Assembly (NCBI RefSeq): GCF_011170065.1
Contig: NZ_BLLH01000012.1
Span: forward strand, 1 to 47,942
From: Pseudolactococcus insecticola
GTDB taxonomy: Bacteria > Bacillota > Bacilli > Lactobacillales > Streptococcaceae
Direction of reading: 5' to 3'
Length of the DNA stretch: 47,942 bases
Position 1 is the first letter of the stretch; each line of letters starts with the position of its first letter. Below the pieces are notes generated by a model that saw only the letters and a list, made by a program, of their open reading frames with translations, was not told the origin of the DNA and searched no databases. The position numbers and the translations under genes were made by a program. This document shows, piece after piece, positions 31,973 through 41,304 of the stretch.

Positions 31973-34675
31973 TCATGACTGACGTTTGCGATTGATAATG
32001 TAGCCTAGACCAAGTGACATCAGGGTAAACACGCCAGAAAATAGTGTCTTGTTCTCAATGTCCTCTCCTGTTGCGGGGAGGATATTTTGTTGAGTTTGTA
32101 CTACTTTATTTGCGTTACTCACTGGCCTTGCCGTCGTAGGAAGCACTTCATAAGTCGGTGTTAGCTTGACATCTGATTGCTCTTTTTGCGGTGTCGATTT
32201 TTTTGCAGCATTTGCTGAGGCTTTTGTCTCAGTTGATGCCGGGGTACTTGGATTTTCCGCTGATTTTGTACTTTTTTCTACTTCGCTGGAATCAACAGAT
32301 GCTGTCGTCGGTTCAGACGATTCTTCTGTTTTTGAAACTGGCTCAGATGTCAACTTCGCTGGCGTCGAAGTTGAGTCTGTTGATTCTGGACTTAACGTTG
32401 GAGCACTCGGTGCTTCCGTTAACTCTGAACTTGTAGATGTGGATTCAGATTCAACTGGAGGTTGAGCCGTGGTTGGTTCTTGTGACTCTTCTGGGGCTGA
32501 GCTCGATGATGGAACACTTGCTGCTGCCGTTGGGGCTGAACTTGTTTCTGGTTCCTCAGGATCAACTGGTGGTTGCGCTGTCGTTGTTTCTGGTGATTCT
32601 TCCGAGTTGGGAACGGATTCAGAAGGTGTTTCTGAACTTGTTTCGGGAACACTTGGTTCTTTTGCTGACTCTGAACTTGTTGATGGTTCTTCAGAATCAA
32701 CAGGGGGTTGCGCTGTCGGCGTGTCTGGTGTTTCTTCTGGGGCTGAGCTCGATGATGGAACACTTGGCGCTTCCGTTGGGGCTGAACTTGTTTCTGGTTC
32801 CTCAGGATCAACTGGTGGTTGCGCTGTCGTTGTTTCTGGTGATTCTTCCGAGTTGGGAACGGATTCAGAAGGTGTTTCTGAACTTGTTTCGGGAACATTT
32901 GGTTCTTCTGCTGACTCTGAACTTGTTGATGGTTCTTCAGAATCAACAGGGGGTTGCGCTGTCGGCGTGTCTGGTGTTTTTTCTGAGGCTGAGCTCGATG
33001 ATGGAACACTTGGCGCTTCCGTTGGGGCTGAACTTGTTTCTGGTTCCTCAGGATCAACTGGTGGTTGCGCTGTCGTTGTTTCTGGTGATTCTTCCGAGTT
33101 GGGAACGGATTCAGAAGGTGTTTCTGAACTTGTTTCGGGAACACTTGGTTCTTTTGCTGACTCTGAACTTGTTGATGGTTCTTCAGAATCAACAGGGGGT
33201 TGCGCTGTCGGCGTGTCTGGTGTTTCTTCTGGGGCTGAGCTCGATGATGGAACACTTGGCGCTTCCGTTGGGGCTGAACTTGTTGATGGTTCCTCAGGAT
33301 CAACTGGTGGTTGCGCTGTCGTTGTTTCTGGTGATTCTTCCGAGTTGGGAACGGATTCAGAAGGTGTTTCTGAACTTGTTTCGGGAACATTTGGTTCTTC
33401 TGCTGACTCTGAACTTGTTGATGGTTCTTCAGAATCAACAGGGGGTTGCGCTGTCGGCGTGTCTGGTGTTTTTTCTGAGGCTGAGCTCGATGATAGAGCA
33501 CTTGATGCTTCCGTTGGGGCTGAACTTGTTGATGGAGATTCAGATTCAACAGGTGATTGCGCTGTCGTCGTGTCTGGTATTTCCTCTGGTTCGGATTCTG
33601 TTTCTGGAGTATTTGCTACTTCCGTTGGGGCTGAACTTGTTGATGGAGATTCAGAATCAACTGGCAGTTGTGCTGTCGTCGTGCCTGGTGTCTCTTCTGG
33701 GGATGAGCTCGATTCTGGAGCACTTGGTGCTTCCGTTGGGGCTGAACTTGTTGATGGAGATTCAGAATCAACTGGTGGTTGTGCTGTCGTCGTTTCTGGT
33801 ATCTCTTCTGGGTCTGAGCTTGGTTCTGGAACACTCGGTGCTTCAGATAACTCTGAACTTGTTGATGGTGCTTCAGACTCAACTGGTGGTTGCGCTGTCG
33901 TTTCTGGTGTCTCTTCTGGGGATGAGCTTGGTTCTGGAACACTTGGCGCTTCCGATGACTCTGAGCTTGTTGATGGTTCTTCAGCTTCAGTAGACGACTC
34001 AGATGTCGTTTCTGGCTCTGAAACTGTTGTAGATGCTTCTGAAGACGGTGGTGCCGTAGATTCTATCGGAACGATAGGTCTTATGATAACTTCACGCGAA
34101 AAAACCGCCCATACATCATTTGTCCCGTCACCCCAAACTCCAAAATCTAATACATAATCTGGCTGATCCGCCAGGTCAAAGGTATAACCCTCAGGAATGT
34201 ACTTATAAAAGGCCTCAGTACGAAATGATTCCCTCTCTGCATAAGCTGCCTCCCTCCCTTCAACCTCAAGAGCAACAGTTAGTTCCGGTAATGGTGTCAC
34301 ATGTGGAAACTGTTGAGCTGCTTCCGAGCTGTAGAAATCTGTTGTGAAATCTACTGGATTTGTACCTGTAACACGATATCTTGGCTGTCCTGTATCTGGA
34401 TCATATCCAAAGAATATACCAGTTTGTACTTCAGAGTGTATATTAAATGTAGGTGAATTGACTACAAAAAAATAGTAAACAAATTTAACGCGTACATTTT
34501 TGCCCCTTGGGCCCGGAGTAAAGTAATCTCCAATTCCTTCGAACTCTAGAGGTGCCATATCAGTCCAACCAATAGTATCTTCCGCATGAACTGACTCTAG
34601 CATCATCGGTGCTTTTAACAAGCCACTTGACAGAAGGACCACAAAAAGGTACTTCCCAATACGTTTTGTTTTCAT
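31973..34675 (-). CDS. LPxTG-anchored surface protein with repeat stalk
   Basis: A 900-residue secreted protein: signal peptide (about 1-31, ending VHA), a unique N-terminal domain (about 32-205) that I do not recognise, a low-complexity stalk (about 210-840) rich in Ser, Thr, Pro and Glu, and a sorting signal LPATG at 866-870 followed by a hydrophobic helix and RKRQS. Sortase A should link it to peptidoglycan. The stalk is built of repeated blocks with the motif TTAQPPV and contains near-identical 82-residue units. There are no Cys residues in the stalk. It begins 5 bp after the upstream surface gene with its own signal peptide and no good ribosome-binding site other than GGG in the overlapping end, so translation is probably coupled. 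Adhesion is likely but unproven. Confidence 0.85.
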   Translation of the reverse strand: MKTKRIGKYLFVVLLSSGLLKAPMMLESVHAEDTIGWTDMAPLEFEGIGDYFTPGPRGKNVRVKFVYYFFVVNSPTFNIHSEVQTGIFFGYDPDTGQPRYRVTGTNPVDFTTDFYSSEAAQQFPHVTPLPELTVALEVEGREAAYAERESFRTEAFYKYIPEGYTFDLADQPDYVLDFGVWGDGTNDVWAVFSREVIIRPIVPIESTAPPSSEASTTVSEPETTSESSTEAEEPSTSSESSEAPSVPEPSSSPEETPETTAQPPVESEAPSTSSELSEAPSVPEPSSDPEEIPETTTAQPPVDSESPSTSSAPTEAPSAPESSSSPEETPGTTTAQLPVDSESPSTSSAPTEVANTPETESEPEEIPDTTTAQSPVESESPSTSSAPTEASSALSSSSASEKTPDTPTAQPPVDSEEPSTSSESAEEPNVPETSSETPSESVPNSEESPETTTAQPPVDPEEPSTSSAPTEAPSVPSSSSAPEETPDTPTAQPPVDSEEPSTSSESAKEPSVPETSSETPSESVPNSEESPETTTAQPPVDPEEPETSSAPTEAPSVPSSSSASEKTPDTPTAQPPVDSEEPSTSSESAEEPNVPETSSETPSESVPNSEESPETTTAQPPVDPEEPETSSAPTEAPSVPSSSSAPEETPDTPTAQPPVDSEEPSTSSESAKEPSVPETSSETPSESVPNSEESPETTTAQPPVDPEEPETSSAPTAAASVPSSSSAPEESQEPTTAQPPVESESTSTSSELTEAPSAPTLSPESTDSTSTPAKLTSEPVSKTEESSEPTTASVDSSEVEKSTKSAENPSTPASTETKASANAAKKSTPQKEQSDVKLTPTYEVLPTTARPVSNANKVVQTQQNILPATGEDIENKTLFSGVFTLMSLGLGYIINRKRQS
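32494..33515 (-). repeat. 246-bp tandem repeats in a 492-bp higher-order array
   Basis: About four copies of an 82-codon unit. An anchor sequence recurs at 32631, 32877, 33123 and 33369, exactly 246 bp apart. Copies alternate between two types: one encodes AKEPSVPE with APEETP, the other AEEPNVPE with ASEKTP. So copies 1 and 3 match each other and 2 and 4 match each other, pointing to duplication of a 492-bp dimer. The near-identity at DNA level indicates recent expansion or ongoing homogenisation. Confidence 0.95.
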
Positions 34676-34680
34676 AAATT

Positions 34681-37179
34681 TTACCCTAAGTACAGCACGA
34701 TATTGACTGCACCCCCTATATAGTACTTATAAAAATTAGTTTGTGAAAAACCATTATAAGTCGTGCTAATAACTTTCGTCCCTAATGCTCCTTGTAAGAT
34801 TGCTTGTTTTCCTAAAGACTGGATCAACTCGTCTGAAAAGCCTTCTAGCTGTTCAACTGTATTACTCATCGCCTCTACCAAAGTAGTCATCTTACCGGAC
34901 TTGTCTACAACGTAGACATTCACGGGGACATAATCTGTTTTTTTAGTTTTATTGGCTGATTTGACTGGAATATCAAGTTCTTGAACTTGTGCAGTATTTG
35001 AAAGCGTTGCACCTGCAAGTGGCTTAGTATTTCCTGCTGGATCAACCAAGGTCAACTCACTCTCCTCGTTATAAACAAGGTTGCCGGCCGCTGCGACTTG
35101 CGCACGTGCGTCTGAAACGTTGTACTGAACGGGTTGAGTAGTTGCTTGTTTTACGTCAAAAAAGTTTTGAGTCACAGGGACTTTTGTCCCATCTTCAAAC
35201 AAATAGTAAGCTTTCAAAAAAGCGTAGTTATCGGTCGGTGTCGTATCTGTATCTTTGCGATAAACAAAGGCAATCGTTACCGGTGTTTGCAAGTTATCAG
35301 GCAGTGTGCCACCTGATAATGTTGCACTATAACTCAGGTAGGTGTAACCTGGGATTGGCATGGCTTGTAAGCCACCATTCCATGAGCCATTTGTTGTGCC
35401 GACAACTGATACAGGTGCGATTTCGTTATTTTGCTCATCAAGATAATGAACATAGACCTTTGTCAAGTCGGTATCTGCTACTTTGGGTGGCAAGGCTTGT
35501 TCATTTGGTAGGACATGCACTGTAATCAGGCTTACCTGATCCTCACCTTCTGCATTATGGTAGGTTACTTTTAGATCAGTTCCTACTTCTGGTGTTTCTA
35601 AACTAGCTGTTACTCTAACAACTGATTTGATACTACCAATTTTTTGGTTTGATGTTGCGCTATCATCCCCACCGCTTAATCTAAGGTAGCTTTGCTTACT
35701 ATCTGCTGGCGTAACTTTTGCAAGATAGTTTGCTTCTTCATTTTCCACCTGGGTGTACACATAGAAGACGTCCCCCACGTGCATATACTGTGGTGGGACA
35801 GGATCTCCTGGATTAGCCAATACCGCAGAGCGTACATAAACAGTCAGATAGGTATGCTGTTGCAGCCCCCACTGGTCGGTTAAGGTCACGGTGATCATCG
35901 TTGATCCCTCAGATAAACCGTGAACCGATGCTGTGTCATCACCATTTGAGACTACTTGTGCGACTTTGGCGTTACTGCTTGAAAATGAAACAGTGTATTT
36001 TCCGCCATTTGTGGTATCATAGTCGGGATTTTTTGTTACTTTTGAGTCAATGGTTAGGTTATCTTTTAGTCCTAGAACCATTTCATCGTCGTTGATTACT
36101 CCCGACCAGTCGTCATCTTTGTGGATTGACACCGCTTGTGAAATCCAGTGAGATTTCACACCATTGAGTAGTGACAGGTTGAGGGTTCGGCTGATATTTT
36201 GCTCTGTGTCTGTGATGGTCGCCGTCACAACAAAGGGTTTAGTATAGTCTGGGTTTGCTGCCGCAGTTACAACTGGTTTTGTTGGATCCTTGAAAAAGGC
36301 GACATTACTATCACTTGTGCTGTAAGTCACAGTCAGGTGATTATCAGCCAAATCTTGGGCTGTCACCTGCTTTTCAGATGTCCGTAAAATGATATTTTTA
36401 TCGTTGTTTGGCTCGACATACGGTGGGACGTAATAAGCAAGATAGAGTTGCTCAAACAGCGGGTTAGCATTGATCACCGTGATTTTAGTTGTAACTGTTC
36501 TTTTTATACCATAACCTGTAGAAAATACCGTATACAGGTTAGCAGTGCCGTAGTTAACGCCTGTGATATTGCCATCAGCATCTACCGTAAAAATGTTGGT
36601 ATCGCTACTTGAAAATGTTAAGTTTGCATCTGTTATATCAACGTGTTTATAACTATCGGGCACACCATTTGCTGATGGTGTATCAGACACTTTTACAGGG
36701 ATTTTCTGAGTATCTCCTTTGACAATTTTTTGAGCACCAATCGCGACTGAAAGCGGATAGTACTGAGTTACCGTCTGAGAAAAACTCGTGGTATACCAAG
36801 TACCATTTGTACTCAAAATACTAACTTGAAATTTTGTCGTACCTGCGCTATTACCGTTTATCACAAATGTCCCATTGGCATGGTCGAAATCTTTTTCTAG
36901 TGCATCAGCAATCAGCGGATTTGCAGATGTTACCTTAAAATCCGTATAGCTATTGATATCTGTGCTGATTTTTACTACATAGTTTGGTTGTCCGACTGCG
37001 ATTCGTGTCCCTTGATTGACTAACACAGGTCCACTTGTTGCAGGTGCGCTATTTGTCTGTACTTTCTCTGCAGATGGCTGCGTGTCTTCAGCAACTACTT
37101 GCCTCACACCAATCACAGCACCAACTAATAAAAAGCCAACAAAAATAGCTAAAATTTGATTTAGTCGTTTTCGTTTCAT
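34681..37179 (-). CDS. Secreted surface protein with Ig-like and MucBP domains
   Basis: An 832-residue protein. The N-terminus has a basic stretch, a hydrophobic core (about 9-27) and VVAED, a signal peptide or signal anchor. Residues about 45-560 hold several bacterial Ig-like (Big2-type) segments such as ITGVNYGTANLY and VHGLSEGSTMITVTL. A MucBP-type domain lies at about 580-655 (VYVHYLDEQNNEIAPVSVVG, then GYTYLSYSATLSG and IAFVYRKD). The C-terminal 170 residues are unassigned and end without LPxTG or a tail helix. MucBP domains occur in adhesins that bind mucin or glycans. Retention may rely on an uncleaved N-terminal anchor or on the co-encoded LPxTG protein. It has its own promoter and is first of a two-gene operon. 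Confidence 0.82.
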   Translation of the reverse strand: MKRKRLNQILAIFVGFLLVGAVIGVRQVVAEDTQPSAEKVQTNSAPATSGPVLVNQGTRIAVGQPNYVVKISTDINSYTDFKVTSANPLIADALEKDFDHANGTFVINGNSAGTTKFQVSILSTNGTWYTTSFSQTVTQYYPLSVAIGAQKIVKGDTQKIPVKVSDTPSANGVPDSYKHVDITDANLTFSSSDTNIFTVDADGNITGVNYGTANLYTVFSTGYGIKRTVTTKITVINANPLFEQLYLAYYVPPYVEPNNDKNIILRTSEKQVTAQDLADNHLTVTYSTSDSNVAFFKDPTKPVVTAAANPDYTKPFVVTATITDTEQNISRTLNLSLLNGVKSHWISQAVSIHKDDDWSGVINDDEMVLGLKDNLTIDSKVTKNPDYDTTNGGKYTVSFSSSNAKVAQVVSNGDDTASVHGLSEGSTMITVTLTDQWGLQQHTYLTVYVRSAVLANPGDPVPPQYMHVGDVFYVYTQVENEEANYLAKVTPADSKQSYLRLSGGDDSATSNQKIGSIKSVVRVTASLETPEVGTDLKVTYHNAEGEDQVSLITVHVLPNEQALPPKVADTDLTKVYVHYLDEQNNEIAPVSVVGTTNGSWNGGLQAMPIPGYTYLSYSATLSGGTLPDNLQTPVTIAFVYRKDTDTTPTDNYAFLKAYYLFEDGTKVPVTQNFFDVKQATTQPVQYNVSDARAQVAAAGNLVYNEESELTLVDPAGNTKPLAGATLSNTAQVQELDIPVKSANKTKKTDYVPVNVYVVDKSGKMTTLVEAMSNTVEQLEGFSDELIQSLGKQAILQGALGTKVISTTYNGFSQTNFYKYYIGGAVNIVLYLG

Positions 37180-37221
37180 AAATAATACCCTTTTCCCAAT
37201 ATATTATTCTTAGTTTTCTTT

Positions 37222-37227
37222 ATTATA
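37222..37227 (-). promoter_or_regulatory. -10 box of the surface protein operon
   Basis: TATAAT on the minus strand, about 43 bp before the ATG. The -35 region is weak (TAACAC at 18 bp spacing), so an activator may be needed. Confidence 0.5.
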
Positions 37228-37280
37228 CACTATTTTACATGGTTTGTGTTAGTGGTTATATCAATATTTTGTAAAATTTG

Positions 37281-37307
37281 AAAAAAAGAAAAAGACCTTA
37301 CGGCCTT
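37281..37307 (-). terminator. Terminator of the his operon
   Basis: AAGGCC pairs with GGTCTT (one G-U) across GTAA, followed by a T-rich tract on the minus strand. Confidence 0.75.
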
Positions 37308-37317
37308 CATCTCAATC

Positions 37318-37632
37318 TCAATATTCCTTAATTTCAGGTCTGTCATGCACGCGACTTTGTTTACCATTGCGTTCATCCAATACGGCTTGGATATCGTCAG
37401 GCGTGACACCTGTTTCAGCCAGCATGACAGCCATGTGATACAAGACGTCTGCCGTTTCATTTGCGATTTCATTTTTATCGGCATTTTTTGCGGCAATGAC
37501 GACCTCTGTTGCTTCTTCTCCTACTTTTTTGAGAATCTTGTCTAATCCTTTGTCAAACAAATAGTTTGTGTATGAGCCTTCTTTTGGCGCATTTTTGCGA
37601 TCAATAGCTTGTTCATAGAGTTCATTTATCAT
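37318..37632 (-). CDS. hisE: Phosphoribosyl-ATP pyrophosphatase
   Basis: Hydrolyses PR-ATP to PR-AMP, the second step of histidine synthesis. A 104-residue all-alpha protein of the MazG-like family, with GEEATEVVIAAKN and ETADVLYHMAVML metal-binding helices. It is a separate gene from hisI here (1 bp apart), unlike the hisIE fusions of many bacteria. It is the last gene of the operon. Confidence 0.96.
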   Translation of the reverse strand: MINELYEQAIDRKNAPKEGSYTNYLFDKGLDKILKKVGEEATEVVIAAKNADKNEIANETADVLYHMAVMLAETGVTPDDIQAVLDERNGKQSRVHDRPEIKEY

Positions 37633-37633
37633 T

Positions 37634-37987
37634 TTATTTTTCTTCTTTCGTGTTTATCAGGTCAACGTCATTGAAAAAACAGCTCCGTGCCCCTGTATGA
37701 CAGGCGGGACCAATCTGCTCAACTGCAATCAAAATGGTATCCAAATCACAGTCAAGTGCAATCTTTTTGACATGTTGAAAATGTCCAGACGTCTCGCCTT
37801 TGTGCCATAGTTCACTGCGAGAACGTGACCAATAGTAGGTCTCCCCTGTCTCAAGTGTCAGCTGATAACTCTCAGCGTTCATGTAGGCAAGCATCAAAAC
37901 CTGCCCGTTTTCCACATCCGTGATGATAGCTGGGATGAGACCGTCGGGACTTTTGCTAAAGTCTGGCGTTAGTTGTTCTTTTGTCAT
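37634..37987 (-). CDS. hisI: Phosphoribosyl-AMP cyclohydrolase
   Basis: Opens the adenine ring of PR-AMP, step three of the pathway. The 117-residue protein has the family blocks [26 protein letters not shown] and the Zn/Mg ligands in DCDLDT and [10 protein letters not shown]. It overlaps hisF by 4 bp. Confidence 0.96.
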   Translation of the reverse strand: MTKEQLTPDFSKSPDGLIPAIITDVENGQVLMLAYMNAESYQLTLETGETYYWSRSRSELWHKGETSGHFQHVKKIALDCDLDTILIAVEQIGPACHTGARSCFFNDVDLINTKEEK

Positions 37988-38745
37988 GACAAGCGTACCT
38001 CGATTTTATTTTCTCGCATCTTTTTTTTGACGTCGCTGATCTCGATCTCGCCATAATGAAAGACGCTTGCTGCAAGCGCTGCTGTGACAGGCGTTTTTTC
38101 AAATACATCAACAATATCCGCAGCCGTTCCCGCACCGCCTGATGCGATGACAGGAACATTGACCGCTGAGGCAATAGCCTGATTCAGCTCTAGGTCATAG
38201 CCTGATTTGGTGCCGTCCTTGTCCATAGAGGTCAGTAGAATCTCGCCAGCACCAAGTGACACGGCTTTTTTCGCCCACTCAAGTGCATCAAGTCCTGTAT
38301 CTTTTCGCCCGCCAGCCACATAGACGTGCCAAGTGCCGTCATCTTGCTTTTTCGCATCAATGGCAACAACGATACATTGATTGCCAAACTTTTCTGCACC
38401 TTGTCTGATGATATCAGGATTTGCCACTGCCGCTGAGTTGACGCCAACCTTATCCGCGCCAGCTTTTAACATGGCGTTCATGTCGTCAACCGTGCGGATG
38501 CCGCCCCCCACAGTAAAGGGCACAAAAACTTGATCCGCCACGTTTTTGACAACATCAACCATGGTGTCACGCGCCTCGTGCGTCGCCGTAATGTCCAAGA
38601 AAACCAGCTCGTCGCACCCTGCTTCGTAGTATTTGCGCGCCGTCTCAACAGGATCTCCAACATCTGCCAGATTGACAAAGTTGATGCCCTTGACCACACG
38701 ACCGTCCTTGACATCAAGGCAGGGAATGATTCGTTTTGCTAACAT
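37984..38745 (-). CDS. hisF: Imidazole glycerol phosphate synthase cyclase subunit
   Basis: TIM-barrel subunit that turns PRFAR and ammonia from HisH into IGP and AICAR. The N-terminus [20 protein letters not shown], with catalytic Asp11, and [13 protein letters not shown] are diagnostic. Length 253. It follows hisA by 1 bp. Confidence 0.97.
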   Translation of the reverse strand: MLAKRIIPCLDVKDGRVVKGINFVNLADVGDPVETARKYYEAGCDELVFLDITATHEARDTMVDVVKNVADQVFVPFTVGGGIRTVDDMNAMLKAGADKVGVNSAAVANPDIIRQGAEKFGNQCIVVAIDAKKQDDGTWHVYVAGGRKDTGLDALEWAKKAVSLGAGEILLTSMDKDGTKSGYDLELNQAIASAVNVPVIASGGAGTAADIVDVFEKTPVTAALAASVFHYGEIEISDVKKKMRENKIEVRLS

Positions 38746-38746
38746 G

Positions 38747-39460
38747 TCAGAACTCCTTTAATTCGTCAAGTGTGATATTACCGTTATAGTAGGCTTTGCC
38801 AACAATAGTACCAGAAACACCGATTTCGGCTAATCTTGTCAAGTCGGACAGCTGAGCGATCCCGCCACTTGCGATGACAGATGCATCAGTAAGCGCTGCT
38901 TGTAACTGCTCATAGTGGGCAAAGTTTGGTCCTGACAGGGTGCCATCCCGATCCACATCTGTGTAGACAAACAAGCGAACACCGATTTTTTCCATCTCAA
39001 GTGCCAGACTGATAAAATCAACATCTGACGTCTCAAGCCAACCTTCTGTTGCGACCTTGCCAGCTTTAGCATCAATCCCAACAACAATCTTGTCAGCACC
39101 AAAAGCCTGGATAGCCGTTTTGACAAAGTCTGGACTTTTGACTGCCATCGAGCCTATTATCACACGGGCAACCCCATTTTCCAGATACTCAGCAATCTGC
39201 TCAAGCGTTCTGATACCGCCACCTACCTCGATTTTGAGCTGCGTTTCAGTAACGATGTCTTTGATAATCGCAGCTGACGTCGCACGACCGTCAAGCGCTC
39301 CATCCAAGTCAACCACGTGGATATAATCAATGCCTGCGTCTGCAAAGACCTTTGCCTGTTCAAGTGGACTTGCATTTACCACGGTTTCTTGTGCGAAGTC
39401 GCCTTTGAAAAGTCGCACAGCACGGCCATTTTTTATGTCAATTGCGGGTAGAATCTGCAT
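38747..39460 (-). CDS. hisA: ProFAR isomerase
   Basis: Isomerises ProFAR to PRFAR; a TIM barrel related to HisF. The N-terminus [17 protein letters not shown] has the catalytic Asp. I start it at the ATG 39460 (237 residues), which has AAGGAGG six bases upstream; the two codons before it would need a TTG start too close to that site. The gene overlaps the hisH end by 23 bp. Confidence 0.96.
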   Translation of the reverse strand: MQILPAIDIKNGRAVRLFKGDFAQETVVNASPLEQAKVFADAGIDYIHVVDLDGALDGRATSAAIIKDIVTETQLKIEVGGGIRTLEQIAEYLENGVARVIIGSMAVKSPDFVKTAIQAFGADKIVVGIDAKAGKVATEGWLETSDVDFISLALEMEKIGVRLFVYTDVDRDGTLSGPNFAHYEQLQAALTDASVIASGGIAQLSDLTRLAEIGVSGTIVGKAYYNGNITLDELKEF

Positions 39461-40061
39461 AGACAACCTCCTTAAATTTTGCTAAGATACCAAGTCCAAC
39501 GTCGCCTGATTTTTCAGGATGAAACTGTGCCCCGTAGACATTTCCCCGAGAAATCATGGCTGGCACTTTGATGCCGTAATCGGCCGTCACATCGCAAAAT
39601 GCTGCGGGCACATCTGTAAAGTAAGAATGGACAAAATAGACATATTTGCCTGATAAATCTGACGTCAGCGCCGTATCTCTCTGAATGTCTAGTGCGTTCC
39701 AGCCCATGTGTGGCACTTTCAGACTTGGTGTCGCTGGAATCTCGCGGCAAACACCTGGAATCAAGCCAAGCCCTTTTGTCAGAACGTGTTCTTCTGACGC
39801 GTCGAGCAAAAGCTGCATGCCCAGACAAATACCCAAAAACGGTGTGCCTGTCGCAACCGTGTCTTTGATCGTCGTGATCAAATCACGTTTTTCAAGCTCC
39901 GCCATAGCAGCTGGAAAAGCACCAACACCAGGCAAAATCAAGCCATCAGCCTGACGAATTTTTTCCTGATCCGCGCTCAACTCTGCAGCCACACCGATTT
40001 TTTCAAGCGCTCGCAGCACGTTTGCAGTATTGCCTGCATCGTAGTCAATGACAATAATCAT
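39438..40061 (-). CDS. hisH: Imidazole glycerol phosphate synthase glutaminase subunit
   Basis: Class I glutamine amidotransferase that feeds ammonia to HisF. The nucleophile is Cys79 in GICLGMQLL, with the His/Glu pair in [13 protein letters not shown]. Length 207. It overlaps hisB by 4 bp and hisA at its other end. Confidence 0.97.
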   Translation of the reverse strand: MIIVIDYDAGNTANVLRALEKIGVAAELSADQEKIRQADGLILPGVGAFPAAMAELEKRDLITTIKDTVATGTPFLGICLGMQLLLDASEEHVLTKGLGLIPGVCREIPATPSLKVPHMGWNALDIQRDTALTSDLSGKYVYFVHSYFTDVPAAFCDVTADYGIKVPAMISRGNVYGAQFHPEKSGDVGLGILAKFKEVVYADSTRN

Positions 40062-40642
40062 AGCACGCCTTTCGTCGAGTTCACCCCGTGAATCTCAGGG
40101 TTCAGCGTCACTGCCTCACGTAGCGCACGGCCAGTTGCTTTAAATAAACTTTCTGACTTGTGATGATTATTTTTACCATGCAGGATTTTCAGGTGCAGAT
40201 TCATCTGCACGTTAAAAGCAAGGGCTTGGAAAAATTCTTCGACAAGCTCCGTGTCAAAATTTCCTAGCGTCGGGTTGGTGAACTCAGCGTCAAACACAAG
40301 GTATGACCGACCAGATAAGTCAAGACTTGCCATACCAAGTGTTTCATCCATTGGCACAAAAGAGGTCCCGTAGCGGTTGATGCCCGCCTTGTCTCCGAGC
40401 GCCTCACGTAGTGCAGTACCTAGCGCAATGCCAACATCTTCGACCGTGTGGTGGCTGTCTACCCAAAGATCGCCGTCAGCTTTGACAACGAGGCTGAGCC
40501 TGCCATGTCTCGCAAAAAGCGTCAACATGTGGTCAAAAAATCCTACACCCGTCGCGATGTCAACCGGTTCTTGCGCGTCCAGATTGACTGCAAGTGTGAT
40601 TTTTGTTTCTGCTGTGTTGCGTGTTATTTCTGCTTTTCTCAT
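40058..40642 (-). CDS. hisB: Imidazoleglycerol-phosphate dehydratase
   Basis: Dehydrates IGP to imidazole-acetol phosphate. The monofunctional 194-residue form has the metal-binding repeats [28 protein letters not shown] and [13 protein letters not shown]. It has no N-terminal phosphatase domain, so the operon needs another histidinol-phosphatase. It overlaps the serB-like gene by 4 bp. Confidence 0.97.
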   Translation of the reverse strand: MRKAEITRNTAETKITLAVNLDAQEPVDIATGVGFFDHMLTLFARHGRLSLVVKADGDLWVDSHHTVEDVGIALGTALREALGDKAGINRYGTSFVPMDETLGMASLDLSGRSYLVFDAEFTNPTLGNFDTELVEEFFQALAFNVQMNLHLKILHGKNNHHKSESLFKATGRALREAVTLNPEIHGVNSTKGVL

Positions 40643-41304
40643 AATCCACCTCTCACTTCTGTGATAATGTCTAGCGCAAGCGCCAGATTTGGTTCATTAA
40701 TCTGATAAGGCGCCTGTTTTCTGACGATTGGTTTTGCGTTAAAGGCGATGCCTACGCCAGCCGACAAAATCATCGGCAAATCATTTGCACCGTCCCCCAT
40801 GGCAACTGTCTGCGACAAGTCGAGCTCAAGTTCACGCGACCATGCCTTTAGGCTTGCGAGTTTCACATCTTTGGTGACAATATCGCCAGTCACACGACCT
40901 GTCAGATGCCCATTTTCGACTGCCAGATGATTGGCACGAACATAATCAATCCCGAGTTCTTTGGCTAGCATATCAACCGTTTCGTGAAAGCCACCCGACA
41001 CAACGCCGATTTTCCAACCATTGTCATGCAAGGTCTCAACCAAGTCACGCGCCCCGTCTGTAAAATGAATCTGCCTACGCAGGTCAGTAAAAACTGTCTC
41101 CGGCAAGCCTTTTAGCAATGCCACTCGCGCATCAAGGGCCTCGGCAAAGTCAAGTTCGCCGTTCATCGCACGACTGGTAATATCCGCTATCTCTGCACCG
41201 CTACCTGCGATTTCGCCCAGCAAATCAATGCCTTCCTCCTGAATCAAGGTGCTATCCACATCCATGACCAGAAGGCCTTTTGTTTTCGTCATAAAATCAC
41301 TCAT
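40639..41304 (-). CDS. serB: SerB-like HAD phosphatase within the his operon
   Basis: A 221-residue haloacid dehalogenase-type phosphatase. The nucleophile motif is DVDST with Asp15/Asp17, then VVSGGFHE and a K[12 protein letters not shown] motif, all as in phosphoserine phosphatase SerB. It lies between hisD and hisB with 4-bp overlaps on both sides. No hisN or PHP-type hisK is seen in the operon, so it may hydrolyse histidinol phosphate instead of, or as well as, phosphoserine. By sequence alone the SerB label is safe; the histidine role is inference. Confidence 0.85.
   Translation of the reverse strand: MSDFMTKTKGLLVMDVDSTLIQEEGIDLLGEIAGSGAEIADITSRAMNGELDFAEALDARVALLKGLPETVFTDLRRQIHFTDGARDLVETLHDNGWKIGVVSGGFHETVDMLAKELGIDYVRANHLAVENGHLTGRVTGDIVTKDVKLASLKAWSRELELDLSQTVAMGDGANDLPMILSAGVGIAFNAKPIVRKQAPYQINEPNLALALDIITEVRGGL

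Noticed and set aside
32494-33515. The tandem array as a CRISPR
   Set aside because: The units are 246 bp, contiguous and coding, with no short repeats separated by unique spacers and no cas genes nearby.
32419-33549. A 376-codon second frame on the minus strand inside the LPxTG gene
   Set aside because: It encodes a His/Gln/Arg/Lys-rich repeat caused by the same codon repeats; no ribosome-binding site and no domain.
32437-34157. Very long open frames on the plus strand (518 and 562 codons) opposite the LPxTG gene
   Set aside because: They exist only because the repeat units lack stop codons in several frames. Their products are Leu/Val or Gly/Ser/Val-rich repeats with no start signals, and the minus-strand frame has a signal peptide and LPxTG.
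31973-37179. The two surface genes as one gene broken by a frameshift
   Set aside because: The second gene has its own complete signal peptide, and the first ends normally; the junction is a stop plus 5 bp, not a shift within a domain.
40639-41304. Calling the HAD gene hisN outright
   Set aside because: Its motifs are those of SerB. Only its position supports a histidinol-phosphatase role, so I report that as a hypothesis.
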